A stretch of 64,000 nt of DNA from Cheiracanthium punctorium (GCA_038373885.1 JAWZYV010019947.1:572001-636000), one strand, 5' to 3'. Shown: positions 32,311 to 43,995, counted from the first letter of the stretch. The notes: generated by a model not told the origin, from the sequence alone. A program made the numbers and translations.

Positions 32311-33393
32311 CCCAGACAGCACATAAGCTTAAATCAAGCTTGACATTTCTTTGAATTTGACGTATTAATACAAGCTTGACAGTTTAATTCATTTTAAGCT
32401 TGCAGGCAAGCTTGGAGATTACAAAAAAATGAATCAGCAAATATTTTCCCGCCAAATTTAAGTCATTTGAACTGTCAAGCTTGAATACAACTTGATTACT
32501 ACTTGATTTGGAAAGCCAGATCCACATAACAAATAAAATTTACTATCAGTCATAAATGTACTTGACTATAGAATTTAAAAAAAAAAAAAAAGATTTTATA
32601 TTTCCAAATATTGAAATTTTTCAAAATAAAATACAAATATACAATAAAATTGATTTCAATATCAGTCGTTTGTCTCGATTTTCGCCAATATTGCCCAACA
32701 TGAGTGTTACCATATTGAAAGTTTTAAAAAGTGTGCTGCTTCTAAGTTTATATTATGATTATTTCCCTATTAGTAGAGTCTATAAATCACACATAATATT
32801 ATTTTAATTTTGATTCATCTCATGGAAAAATAAAAGAAGCAGATCAGCATCCGCCAATATTAATCAATTTCTCCAAAAAACGGCGTGACAACCATAACAG
32901 TCACTTCAAACTTTAGTCTTGTCGCTAAAGTTTTGAACCGCGATTGAGACCGCGAGTCAGATTGTCGCGGTCTGAGATTGAAAGTGAGTAAGATTGACCC
33001 GCGAGTGAGATTGAAATTGTGGTTAGGACGCTAGCTTCCCACACCTTAGGTCCCGAGATCGATCCCAGCCGCGGACGCTAGACGGAAACAGATTAAAATA
33101 ACTTGAGGTTTCTGCGCAGATGCGAAAATAAAATATATGGGGCGAGTTCGCCGATAGGCATCCTATGTATTAAGAATTTTTTTTTTTTGAAAAATTTTTA
33201 AGTTTGAATTAAGCTTGCTATGTCAAGCTTGATTCAAGCTTGTTATGTCAAGCTTAATGCAAGTTGGGCAAGTGTAAACTTGAACACTTGATTCAAGCTT
33301 GCATTAATCTTACACGCTTGAAATTTTCAAGCTTAATTCAAGTTTATTGACTTGATAAATCAAGCTTACTGCAAATTTGCTGTGCTGTCTGGG
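32311..33393. mobile_element. AAGCTTG-rich element with CCCAGACAGCACA inverted ends
   Basis: Ends CCCAGACAGCACA (32311) and its complement (to 33393). Both subterminal regions (about 32325-32510 and 33200-33370) are filled with variants of TCAAGCTTGA and its half-sites, many copies each. The middle holds a T-rich patch and a tRNA-like segment (about 33010-33080). No transposase. No clear target duplication, so the superfamily is open. Confidence 0.7.
33020..33075 (+). repeat. tRNA-like SINE head fragment
   Basis: 'gtggttaggacgctagcttcc' region followed by GAGATCGATCCC, an A-box/B-box-like pair in a spacing typical of tRNA-derived SINE heads. It sits inside the AAGCTTG-rich element. Confidence 0.5.
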
Positions 33394-34369
33394 ATGGAGA
33401 TCTGCAATTACAGAGTCATTTGTTCGAGGATTTTGTAATTACTAGTTCGAAATTTCTGTATATAATTTTTACAGCTTACATAATAGACATACCGTTTGCT
33501 GCATCCTTTTATTATCTATGCTTTTGAGATATTTAACTCTAAAATCAGGGTGTTATTTACTGGACACCCTGTAGATACCACCTGTCAGCATTAAGCATCA
33601 CTTATTTTTCCTTTTTTTAAACCAATGCATTTACTAAATTACTTACAATATAAATGGAAAGAAATCATTCCAGGAAGAATGTTTAAAAATAAATTTCCAA
33701 AAGAGCCATTGATAGAACTTATTAACCACTTCCTTCCACTTGGAATGCCCCATGCCTATAATGATTTCATAATCAAGTAACTTTATAGAAAAGGATGTTC
33801 TAATAATCACTATATTTTCATTCTTACAATCGTCACGTTGATACCTTTAAAAATTTATATTCTTATTTCTTCCATGTTTAAAATAGGAAAGTTTAAAAAA
33901 CACCGCAATTTTTTTTTAATTTTAACAGTTTATTTAGGTAGTCTTTTAGCACATCATTTTTCGACATTGACAGTTGCATTCATTTTTACACTTTCTAATA
34001 CAAAACTGTATAAACATTACATTTAGCAGATACCACTAATAATTTTTATCGTACTATGCAGTAATTTATATTCTCTTTTGCATTCAAAAACAATGAAACA
34101 GACCCTATCAGTGTCAGATCCAGGAGGAGATTAAGCGATGGAGTCATCAAACTCTCGTTGAGCCCACTTAAAACCCACTACTAAACTCATATTTAATTTT
34201 TCCGCATTAATCATTTAAAAAGACGCAACGCTGGGCTCCACCGGAGCATTCAAAGAACCATTCTGAAGCAACATCGGTCAAAGAAGGGGAATCTTCTTTG
34301 TTGGGTCTTTTAAAATGATGAAACCCGACAGGTTAAACTTGGGTTCGAGATTTTTTTTAAAAATGAACA

Positions 34370-34374
<5 letters not shown>

Positions 34375-34402
<28 letters not shown>

Positions 34403-34540
34403 GAGAGAGAGAGAGCTACCCATGTCTGATAATATGCTTCATCCTACTTATGAAGCTTTTTTCTAGATCCGCTACAGGACCTTATAAAAGCTTCATTGAC
34501 AATAAGTGTGTGTCTGTGTGTGTGTGTGTGTGTGTGTATG
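34375..34540 (+). repeat. Simple repeats: poly(A), (GA)n and (TG)n
   Basis: A run of A at 34375-34400 followed by GAGAGA to 34414; a (TG)n tract at 34507-34538 abuts the next element. Confidence 0.95.
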
Positions 34541-34542
34541 TA

Positions 34543-35556
34543 CAGGATGATTCAAAATAGATGTTAAGTCGATTATTTTTTAAACCTTAAGTGATCGAAA
34601 CATACTTCCAATTAGAAAAGTTCGTCAAGTTAAGCGTAGCTTTCAGATATGGCTTTTTTTACTCGGGAGGGGGGGGGGGGTCACACATTTGAACGCATTT
34701 AATTGCTTTTCCCAGCAATGGGATCTTTATTTATCTTTTACCAACTCATAGTGGGTCCCCTAAAGCAAAGATTTTTTCTCTTGAAAACCGACGCCAACGC
34801 AGCAGGTAAAGTGGTGTAAGTCATCATAATAAATTTTTTGCTAACTATTCCACGTAGAGACACGGGATTTGTTTTATTAATTTCCTTAGGTAAAGAGCGA
34901 CATTCTTCTAAATATAAAGGGTAGGAAAGGAGTGACCGTATAAAAATTAAATTTCGTATTTTAATATGTATACAACCCCCAGTAAAAAAAATTCCATATC
35001 TGAAAGCTACTATTAATTTAACGAACTTTTCTAATTGGAAGTATGTTTCGATCACTTAAGATTTAAAAAATAATCCCCTTCAGGGGCGTAACCAAGGGGC
35101 AGGGGGGGGGGGGTTAGGGTGGTCATAACCCCCCCATGAGGAAATTTTTGTTATACAAAATGTATATTCTTCACTACATTATCACAGACGCGTGTACATA
35201 TATATGAGTTGTAGTAGTCGTAACCCCCCCCATTAAAAATTTAGGGGGGATAGGGGGGTCATACTCCCCATGAGGAAATTTTTGTTATACAAAATGTATA
35301 TTCTTCACTACTTTATCACAGACGCGTGTACATATATATGAGTTGTAGTAGTCGTAACCCCCCATGAAAAATTTAGGGGGGGTTAGGGGGGTCATTCCCC
35401 CCCCATGAGGAAATTTTTGTTATACAAAATGTATATTCTTCACTACATTATCACAGACGCGTGTACATATATATGAGTTGTAGTAGTCGTAACCCCCCCA
35501 TGAAAAATTTCTGGCTACGCCCTTCATCGCCTTAACATCTATTTTGAATCACCCGG
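34543..35556. mobile_element. CAGGATG-type palindromic MITE split by a hAT MITE
   Basis: TA-flanked ends CAGGATGATTCAAAATAGAT and, from the right, CCGGGTGATTCAAAATAGAT. The left arm (34543-34660) returns inverted at about 34985-35080, and the arm then resumes at 35534-35556 after a 445-bp hAT MITE. So the palindrome is older than the hAT insertion. Confidence 0.75.
35081..35525. mobile_element. hAT MITE with internally triplicated unit
   Basis: Ends CAGGGGCGTAACCA and, inverted from the right, GAAGGGCGTAGCCAG. Target duplication ATCCCCTT (35073-35080) / ATCGCCTT (35526-35533), one mismatch. Three tandem units of about 133 bp, each with 'gaggaaatttttgttataca' and 'gacgcgtgtacatatatatg'. The single-unit relative is at 46974-47142. 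Confidence 0.85.
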
Positions 35557-35576
35557 TATATATATATATATATATA

Positions 35577-36808
35577 CTCTGTCTACCAATAAGTATTTGG
35601 ACACCTATACAAATGACGATATCTGCGGTCCCGAGGTACGTCACGGCCTCCGCCGGTATATACTCGTATCGTGTAGGAAACAGCATCGACATTAGTCGCA
35701 TGCAAGATGCCGCGCAGTTCGGAGCTCTCTGATTTCGAGAAAGGTATAATTATCGGGTATCACAAATGTGGCCGATCCTTAAGGGACATATCTAGCGATC
35801 TGAAGTACCCAAATTCGACAGTGGCCTATGTGATTAAGAAGTGGAAGGTGAGCGGTGATTGTCGGAATGTGCCCCAAGTCGGCAGACCAACGAAACTGGG
35901 AGACAGAGACCGACGAGTGCTGTCCAGAGAAATTCGGAAGAACCGCACCCAACCGATGGCCCTCATCCGCGAGGAGTTTCAACAGGCATCCGGGAGTATT
36001 GTTTCAATGAATACCATCCGTAAGGAAGCACATCTGCTTGGCTTTCATGGTCGTGCTGCTGCCCATAAGCCTTTTATCACAAAATTCAACCTCTCTGCTC
36101 GGTTAATGTGGTGCAAAGCACATCGAAATTGGACCGTAGATCAGTGAAAACGGTTTCTTTGGAGCGACGAATCAAGGTTCACCCTTTACCGTTCGGATGG
36201 CAGGGTCTGGGTCTGGCGTCTGCCTGGAGAATGTCTCCTGCCAGAATACTTGTGCCAACAGTCAAGCTCGGCGGAGGTGGAATTATGGTCTGGGGGTGTT
36301 TCTCCTGGTATGGACTGGGACCCTTGGTCCCCATTCATGGTAAGCTCAACGCCGATGCCTACTGCGCTATTTTGGATGACAATGTGCTACCTTCGTTGTG
36401 GCAGTTATACGGGTTGGACCCCTGTTACTTTCAAGACGACAATGCCAGTTGTCATGTTTCGAGGTTAACCAAGGCTTGGTATGGTGCCAATTGAGTTCAT
36501 CAAATGGACTAGCCTGACCAGAGCCCAGACCTGAACCCTATCGAGAACCTCTGGAGCGAGTTGGATCGCCGAATTAAGGGGTGCACTACCCGTCCAAAAT
36601 CGGTGAAGGAACTTCTATGTCTACTCCAAGCCGAGTGGAAGACAATACCACTAGCTGTAATACAAAGACTTGTGGAAAGTATGCCCCGAAGGCTTCACGC
36701 TTTAATTGCCTCTCGTGGAGACTCTACCAACTATTGATTTTGAATAAAGTTAGTTTTTCTTTTCTATCACAGGTGTCCAAATACTTAGTGACGTAGTGGT
36801 AGACAGTG
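35577..36808 (+). mobile_element. Tc1-like transposon, inactive
   Basis: TA on both sides (35575-35576, 36809-36810). Inverted ends C(T/A)CTGTCTACCA continue with AAGTATTTGGACACCT. 1232 bp. It landed in the TA-rich edge of the preceding palindromic MITE. The transposase inside is broken by a stop and frameshifts. Confidence 0.93.
35707..36736 (+). pseudogene. Tc1-like transposase, broken
   Basis: Residues 1-146 are intact from the ATG at 35707: a paired-type HTH (ELSDFEKGIIIGYHKCGRSL; then GRPTKL) and a second HTH. A TGA at 36145-36147 stands where Trp is expected, just before [11 protein letters not shown] with the first catalytic Asp. The frame then shifts near 36245: [13 protein letters not shown] and the second catalytic Asp in FQDDNASCH follow in another frame. 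The third, Glu, lies in NPIENLW in yet another (about 36536-36555). All DD34E residues survive but over at least three frames, so the gene is dead. Confidence 0.92.
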
Positions 36809-36816
36809 TATATATA

Positions 36817-37582
36817 GTGAAACTTCTCAGGAGCGACCACCCTCCGTTCCGCGAAAAATCAGTCGTTAAGATAAGTGGTCGCTCAGAGAAGTGCTAACAT
36901 TAGATAGCCAGGGGGGAAAAACACTAAAAAGTACTTTTTGTTTGTTTGTTTGTTATTTATGAAACTACCTACTAAAACATAAGTAATTATACAAACGCAT
37001 CTTTAAAATTTAAATTCTAATGAAATATTTAGAAATTTCTGACTGCTTCATTTATTTTTTCTCTCTGTCCCCGAGAGTACTTGTCTTTTGAATGTTATTT
37101 TTTATATCGGACAAAAGAGCATTTATCCTGATTCGTTCATGCATCCAGAGTTTACTAAATAAAATCTATTTGTTTTAAAATTTGCGTTTTGGGTTTTTCC
37201 CGCAAACGAAAGGAACCGCCAACTTCCTCGCCAAATGTCCTTTTTCGTGTAACTCCATCACATTAAAAATGCGCTGCTCCAACGGTGAAATCATTCGTTT
37301 CTAAGACATATCTCTTCTCTAACCTATAAAATTCATACGTGAACCTGCTATCGATTTACAGCAGAGCAATTGGTTTGGAATGTGGTTTTTGTTTAGTTCC
37401 CGAAAAATGCTAGAAAATGTTTGGACAAGGAGCTCGATCCGGTCGCTTATAGAGGATAGTGTGGTCTCTTCCAAAGGATCTTTTTACATTAAGTAGATAG
37501 GGTAAAAAATCGGTGCCTTAAAATATGGGTCGTTGGAGGAGGGGGTTCGCGTAATAGAGGTGGTCACTCATAGAAGTTTCAC
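36817..37582. mobile_element. MITE with GTGAAACTTCT ends
   Basis: Inverted ends GTGAAACTTCTCAGGAGCGA and, from the right, GTGAAACTTCTATGAGTGA; both continue into CCACC. Similar ends are common in Tc1/pogo-related MITEs, but this is not proven. About 766 bp, no coding frame. It begins 8 bp after the Tc1 element and ends 50 bp before carbonic anhydrase exon 5. Confidence 0.6.
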
Positions 37583-37634
37583 GTATACATATTTTTATTT
37601 TCATTATTATTATTAATGATCATTATTATTTTAG

Positions 37635-37862
37635 GTGGATGATGAAGACAACCCTGCTCTGGAACCCATCATTGATAAACTTGATGATGTTCGCCTAGAA
37701 AATTCCCATGCAGAACTGGCTGACAGCTTCAACCTGTTTTCTCTTATGCCAGACGATCAGATGCCATATTATCGCTACAAAGGATCTTTAACCACTCCTC
37801 CATGCAATGAAATTGTAGAATGGACTGTTTTTAAAGACTTTGTTCCAATTAGTGAGAAACAG
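37635..37862 (+). CDS. Alpha-carbonic anhydrase, exon 5 (visible)
   Basis: Seventy-six whole codons, residues 155-230. ENPAL-like [11 protein letters not shown], then [19 protein letters not shown]: Thr207 and Thr208 match the catalytic Thr199/Thr200 of CA II, Cys211 is the disulfide partner of Cys27, and Trp217 is the conserved active-site Trp. It ends VPISEKQ. Acceptor TATTTTAG, donor GTATTC, phase 0 both sides. Confidence 0.96.
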
Positions 37863-37893
37863 GTATTCAAAAAACATTATATTTATGTATCAA

Positions 37894-38040
37894 CCCTTTG
37901 AAGCGCGACCATTATCACATCAATATACAGGATGTCTCATAATGATTGGAACAAACTTTAAGGGGAGGATAGGGCAGGGCACATCATATAGATCACATAG
38001 CAATGTGGGGTTGAAAAAGTCGCCTTCATGCAGCTGTTAA
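37894..38040. mobile_element. Left end of a family-2 piggyBac MITE with a CAGGGTG-type insertion
   Basis: CCCTTTGAAGCGCGACC after TCAA (a mutated TTAA) matches the 8909 copy. At about 37916 it runs into CAGGATGTCTCATAATG, the start of the element seen at 40562. At 38037 the TTAA of a family-1 MITE begins. Confidence 0.6.
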
Positions 38041-38546
38041 TTTTTTGAGGGGCAACCCTTTCCCATTGCTGAAAAAAGGGCAGCAGTTGCCATCGCTCGA
38101 CTTAACTACCAGCAAGATGGCGGACGATCGAAACGTTCATCGCGTGCCACAGATCTAGAGACCCTTTAATTTGAGGACAGCTGGCTGTACAGTCAGCTGT
38201 CGTCAAAAAAGGGTCTCTAGATCTGTGGCACGTGATGAACGTTTCGATCGTCCGCCATCTTGCTGGTAGTTAAGTCGAGCGATGGCAACGGCTGCCCTTT
38301 TTTCAGCATTGGGCAATCTATCCAGCTGTTCTCGCATTCTTCCATTTTTCAGCAGATGTCAGTGCTGTTAAAAATAATTGTGACAATTTTTTTACGGGAA
38401 ATGGCGTGCTAAAAATTAAAGGATTCTCGTGGAGCTATTTCACTCGCAACTATTTTTATAGAAATCAAATCTATTCTTCGTGACTGGCAACAGTCAAAAC
38501 GTCAGAGTTTGGTGTTCCCAGAGCGGGAACACTGCGCGTTAAAGGG
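38041..38546. mobile_element. piggyBac-type MITE, family 1, with a long hairpin
   Basis: TTAA on both sides (38037-38040, 38547-38550); right end GCGCGTTAAAGGG. 506 bp. About 38069-38166 and 38205-38310 are reverse complements ('gatggcggacgatcgaaacg' and its complement), giving a hairpin with arms of about 100 bp around GACAGCTGGCTGTACAG. Relative to the 17597 copy the left half is an added inverted copy. Confidence 0.8.
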
Positions 38547-38739
38547 TTAATAACCGCTTCAGAAGATGTCCTGAAATGATAGTGAACTTTATGACCTTTG
38601 TTAGTGAAAAACTAATGAATCTTTCACAGAAAACACGCGACTAAAACTGAAATTCTATTTTATTCCATGGATGAAATTGTTGGAGGCAATCCTATTGTTT
38701 ATGGATCTTGGTTAAGAAATGAAATGAACTCTTTAACAC

Positions 38740-39520
38740 TTTTCCCATAGTGATTGCATTTTATTTAAAAAGAAGGCGAATACGGCACACTCATGGATTT
38801 TGATGCCTATTCCAAACAGCATTTAAAATGGTGAAGTATAGTTAATATGCTTGGCAACGATTGTAAAACAGTTTTAGTAGGCGATTTCAATATAGATTTT
38901 GATTCCAAGATGTGTTTTATTGAAAAAGAAAGTGTTGATTCCTATTTTAACACCTTCACTCTCGCCAACCTAAAAAATCACCGCAATTTGCAGTCATGGG
39001 TCTCTAGGAGTTATGCACAAGTTTCAGCGCTCCCAAAAGAACTAGATGAAAACTAAAGTGAACAAATTAGCGATAAATGCACCAGTTAAGGAAATTGAAG
39101 ACACTTAATTATTAAAACTAAATTAATTGACAATCCAACATAAATAAGTAATGGAATGCTGTACTTACATATTGTTCCAAATCGCCATTTTAAATCTAAA
39201 TTACAGTTGCTACATAAATACAAAATATCGTCTGCATATGTTAAATTATCGCCACCTTGGCGAGAGTCGGGGCATTAAAGTAGGAATCATCCCAAGAAAG
39301 ACAAATATGGCACACTCATGGATTATGATACGCATTCGAAACAATATTTAAAACAGTGAAGTATAGTTGGAATATACTTGGCGAAGATTGTAAAATAGTT
39401 TTAGTAGGCGATTTTAAGATAGATTTCGATTCCAAAGATGGGTTTTATGGATGGAAGATGAAAAATATGGCACACTCATAAATAAGGATACACTTTCCAA
39501 CTTAATGGAATAAAGAAGAA
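38740..39520 (+). repeat. Helitron-associated repeat with duplicated endonuclease fragment
   Basis: Two related halves about 530 bp apart: 'taaaacagttttagtaggcg' (38866) and 'taaaatagttttagtaggcg' (39390). Flanking motifs 'tggcacactcatggatt' and 'agcgataaatgcaccagtt' recur at 47560-47740 and 55020-55614. The 55020 copy ends in a Helitron-like CTAG terminus. No complete boundaries here. Confidence 0.6.
38847..39056 (+). pseudogene. Endonuclease-domain fragment (VGDFNID)
   Basis: The frame reads NDCKTVLVGDFNIDFDSK then ESVDSYFNTFTLANL, similar to the EN relic at 28040-28228 (DDCKIVLVGDFNIEL). The motif belongs to AP-like endonucleases of non-LTR retrotransposons and of some Helitron/Helentron proteins. 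Only about 45 residues are conserved; the remainder of the 69-codon frame is uncertain. Not functional on its own. Confidence 0.55.
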
Positions 39521-40109
39521 AAATAGGTACGACGCATAAATTATGATACGCTTTTAATATATAGCAATTTAATGCGTGTTTAAAATCTGAAAGTGTGTCA
39601 GATTTTTTTACTTTTTTTTAAGAATCTCTTCGGAGTCCAGAGAGCGAAAAAATGCTGATAAAGATTGCTTATGTTTAAATAGAATGAATGATTCAGAATG
39701 TTTGTGGGGTATAGTATGTGATGATCACACCTGTTTCACGTTCTGTGGTGAGGTGTTTCTTGTGAAAGAAAAGCCAAAAAGCTATCTGTCTGTGACCAGT
39801 GATAAAGAAATTTTTACTAGTATTGCTCTTTATTCTTGCAGATTTGAAGTGTAGTAGTCTAAATAAAAATTTATGTTTTAAATTTGTCTGTATTTAATAT
39901 TGTTATTTAGATATATCACATAAGTGCCGCCTGTAATACAAGTAGTATTGGTCACTATTAGTGAAATCTGAACTAACTATAGTATCTTACTTGAAACTCA
40001 TAGTAATTTTTTTTTCTATCTAACTTAAGTACATAATAATTGTAATGCAGTTGAAAATTTAATTAAAGTAAGTTGTAAAAAAAATTACAATATGAAAAGG
40101 GGGTTTATG

Positions 40110-40440
40110 TATTGTAACAGATAAGTGAAAAGGCGTTTTTGACCCCCATTTCTATGCGATTCTGATTTCTTATTATGTGCCCTACCACTCCTTAAAGTTT
40201 GTACCGATCATTACGGAATACCCTGTAATAGAACAACCGGATGGATTACCAAAAGGCCCCCAACGCCGTAAAAGGGTAGCCGTTGCCATCGCTCTCTTTA
40301 ACTACCAACAGCATGGTGATCGATCCAATCGTAAGTCGCTTGCCACAGAGGCAAGGGACTTTTTTTAGCTGTGCGAAAAAGTTGTTTGGCTCTGTGCCAC
40401 ACGACTGGCGATTCGATCATGTTGTTGGTAATCTTGCCTT
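40110..40440. repeat. CAGGGTG-type right half followed by a family-2 piggyBac fragment
   Basis: 40140-40228 ('ttattatgtgccctaccact', ending ATACCCTGTAAT) matches the right arm of 40562-40992. 40263-40440 ('agccgttgccatcgctctct', 'aactaccaacagcatg', then its inverted form 'catgttgttggtaat') matches the 8909 piggyBac MITE. Confidence 0.55.
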
Positions 40441-40561
40441 CATGACAGCGAACAACACGAATGCAAAATTACATTACATTTCTGATGTCGAAAGAAATAC
40501 CAAACGATTTCAAAATTATTTTCGAGTTAGACAACCTGTTCATTAAAAATACGTCAATATA

Positions 40562-40992
40562 CAATGTGTCCCATAATTATTGGTACAAAATTTAACCAAT
40601 AGGGCACATAAAAAGGAATCAGAACCACTTATCAACGAGGGGTCAAAAACGCAGTTTTCACTTACCAGTTAATAATAGGAAATATGTTGAAGTTTTCATC
40701 TAATTTCTTAACAAAGTTTCATTAACGATGGCTTGTTTCCAAATATTTTATCAATGAAATGAAATAAAATTTTTAAAACTATCAATTTTAGTCACGATTT
40801 TTTTGTTAAAGATACTTTTCTTTTATGAATTATGTTCGGAAAGTTCACTATTGTTTCAGTACTTGTTTGAAAGTGATTATTAACAGCAACATGAAAACAA
40901 CGTTTTCGACCTCACATTGCAGTGCGACTCTTATTCCTTATTATGTGCCCTACTTACCCTTAAGTTTTGCCCAAATAATTGTGGGAAACCCC
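40562..40992. mobile_element. CAGGGTG-type palindromic MITE
   Basis: Left CAATGTGTCCCATAATTATT after TA; right arm returns as 'attccttattatgtgccctac' and 'caaataattgtgggaaaccc'. The central part includes 'agttaataatag' and its complement 'gattattaac'. Non-coding; the frame at 40825-41031 is a shadow. Confidence 0.6.
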
Positions 40993-43734
40993 TATGAAGT
41001 CAACATTTGTATTCATTCCGAAAAGACTTGAGACTGAACAATCTTATGAAGATATTTTGATAATGGGTTAGGGATGGAACAAGGATAAATAATATTATAA
41101 TGGATTTTATTTGAAAAGTACAAATTTTTTGGAATATCGTAGACAAAAGGGACGCCGCAACCGTATTTAGGCAGAGTCATTTGTTATAGAGTTTGGAAGA
41201 AAGCTTCTTGGATTTTGTATTATAATTTGGAATTACATTATAATAATGACGTTAATATAACGTCATTAAGTAAATATTATCATACTCACAGCTTAGGATA
41301 TTAACTTAAAACTTAAAGGTTTTTATTTATTTATTTAAGGTAAGAATTTTCTTGATTATTTACTTTAAATTTTAAATAATTTAGTATTATTTTTTATCTA
41401 TTAAGGAATTAAATATTCTTCTTTAAGCCGCGTCACATACAGTGGTTGAAGAATTGCACACATATGAAGACTTGTTTTTAAAATTAGTGCATTTACTTTA
41501 TGCATTAGTGGTTGTGAGAACAATCCCTTTTTGGCCAAGTTATACGCCCTAATATCTAATGGTCCTTGGCAATGCCGCTCTATGTAGCTAGTAATTAATA
41601 AAATAATGCATTCGTATTTTTGATAGTTTTGTTAAACTACTGAATTTTAAGCAGCTAAGTACATCCCTTGCTTTCAATAAATATTTCAAATTTACCCTGA
41701 AGAGTAGCTCTTGCCTTTATTACGAATATGCTTCGCCCTTTTTAGTTTTAAAATGAAATTTGATACACAAATAGATTTTTTAACGCTATGAAACTTCTTT
41801 TTCAAGCTAGTTTTCTAATCAATGCAGTTGCTGTGAAGCGTGCAGATTTTGTGACTAGTTTTATTCTGTTTAACTCCTGTTGTTTGAGGGTTCCTATAAA
41901 TTACGTAGCGCGTTTTTCAGTAAATTCTGACCACCACTCTCCCTATGTCACAAGCCCTGATCCCCCCCCATCTTGGTTGCGCATAACAACTTTCATAATC
42001 CTTATAAAATTCTCACTCAATCTTAAATTAAAATGCATTTGAGCAAGGACGACTCGCTTACTGAAATTACTAAACGGCGGCCAACATTGTAGCTTTGGCG
42101 ATGTTGAAAAACTTCAGCAGTAGTCAACGTTCTGTCTTTCTTAATTTGCTTTGCTTATCAGAATGCCACCCTGGCCATAATTATTCTAGAGTTTTCGATT
42201 TAGGTCTTTTGTGCTTAAATACGTTATAACAATGGAAATTTTTCGACCAACACGCAAGCTGTAGCAAGTGGCACACAAATTTGACAAATTATTATAACAG
42301 AAGTGTGACATAACAACGTTGTTGACCCCTTCCTACCTCCCTGTCACAAGCTGTCACACTGTGTCGAACTCCTCTCCCACTACCAATTTGAGCGTTTACG
42401 TATTTTATGGAAACCCTTTTACACTATTCTCATTCTATTTATTTATAGTAACTTATCGACACCCACATATTTAAGAAATGTGTGCCTAGAGTCCCTTTTC
42501 CGAGACGTTCGAATTTTACCATTTCGATGTCAGTCGGAAAAAAAATTTTAAGTTACTTAATTTTCCTATCTTTAAGGTATGAGACTACTTAAAAAAAATC
42601 CTTGTTTTGTGAAAATTTCGAAGTTTTTTTATTTGCTTTTTTTATAGTCCACGCGATTAGGATTCCTAAACAGTTTTACTTTTGTTTCTATGATAACTAG
42701 AAACTAATATTTAAATGCTACTTAATGCGTAATTTATTCAATGTTATACAATAAATAATGAACCAAAAGGCTAATTTTTTGTACAGTATTAAATTCTTTA
42801 AAAAGCGTTTTCTGAAAAAAATGCGTTCTTCGTAAATTTTCTTTACGATAAATGCCATGTGCCGCAACAGTTCAGTAATCATCATAATATTATGGCAAAA
42901 TTTCGATGATTACTAGCTGTCTAATGAAGCTAGATATGATCACTTTTGTCTTCAAAAATGCTTTTAAAAAAATAATGAGTTCCCAAATAGAAATTGAAAT
43001 ATTTTCATAACCATTTGAACGTCTGCAATTATTTTGGTACATTACACAGATAAATATGTTAGTTGTGAATGTATATTATTTAAAAAATATTTATTACAAT
43101 CGTTTACAGGAGATGTGGCATAAATGCAATTTTTACCGAAATTTCACTTAAATTTGACAATATTTCAAAGTTTACTTTAAATTTCATTAAAACTGCATAT
43201 AAATTTTTAGTTTTGTACCCCATCTTAATTAGAAACATGGCTTTTTTCATTAAAATTTTACTTTTAAAAAATCTGATGTGTCCAACACATGACTTCCTTG
43301 CACGTCCATTAGATCAAAAATATTTTCGATGCACTTCCTCTAAATTTATTTGTTTGAAAGAGATAAAAAATCAATAATAGTAAGGCTTAGCGATTTCTAG
43401 CCAAATATTTCGATATCGCCAAGCTGAGTTCAATTTGAAAGATTTCCTTCTGACACTTTATTTGGCGATATTTCACCAAAAGCCGACAAACTTGAGATAG
43501 TCAGCGAGATTTTGGGGATAGCCAAAGTAGTCATTGACCACAGACTTTCAATGAATTGAATGCATCTATACACCTCAATGTATTCAAAGTCATTTGGCTC
43601 ACCATGTAAATAAATTCTCAGTCGATTGCTGTCAAAAAAGATATTGAAAACAGTTAGATATTACAATAGTTCTAAATACAAAGTTAAAAAATCTACGGGT
43701 TAAAGTTTTAGAGTTATACAAAATAGGAAATAAT

Positions 43735-43995
43735 TTTTGGCGCCAAATTTGGCGATATTTCGGCGAAACTCGTCAATGTCGACGACATTTGGCGAGATTT
43801 TAAGCATGAACCAAACAATGACAGATTATCGCCAAATTTGGCGATATTCCGCCAAAACTCGCCAAGAACGATAACAAATGGCGATACTTTGGGCATGGAC
43901 CAAATGACTGACTATCGCCAAATTTGGCGATATTTCGCCAAAACTCGCCAAGGTCGAGGACAGACGGCGAGATTTTGGGCATGTACCAAACAATG
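43735..43995. repeat. ~86-bp tandem array, about three units
   Basis: Each unit contains 'cgccaaatttggcgatatt', a perfect local palindrome (CGCCAAATTTGGCG), followed by 'cgccaaaactcgccaag' and a 'ggcgagattttgggcatg'-like segment. Units differ by several bases. Confidence 0.85.

Larger units (their letters stand above)
24211..37634 (+). other. Carbonic anhydrase intron 4 (visible), 13.4 kb
   Basis: The largest intron, packed with mobile DNA listed separately. 24211-25411 and 26934-27588 hold no element I can name. The frame at 24785-25198 is not coding-like. A poly(T) run of over 30 lies at 27498-27530. 30136-31400 and 33394-34300 are AT-rich and unassigned, apart from a decayed SINE near 30573-30790. 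Confidence 0.9.

Noticed and set aside
35707..36736. Active Tc1 transposase
   Set aside because: A TGA replaces an expected Trp codon and at least two frameshifts separate the catalytic residues.
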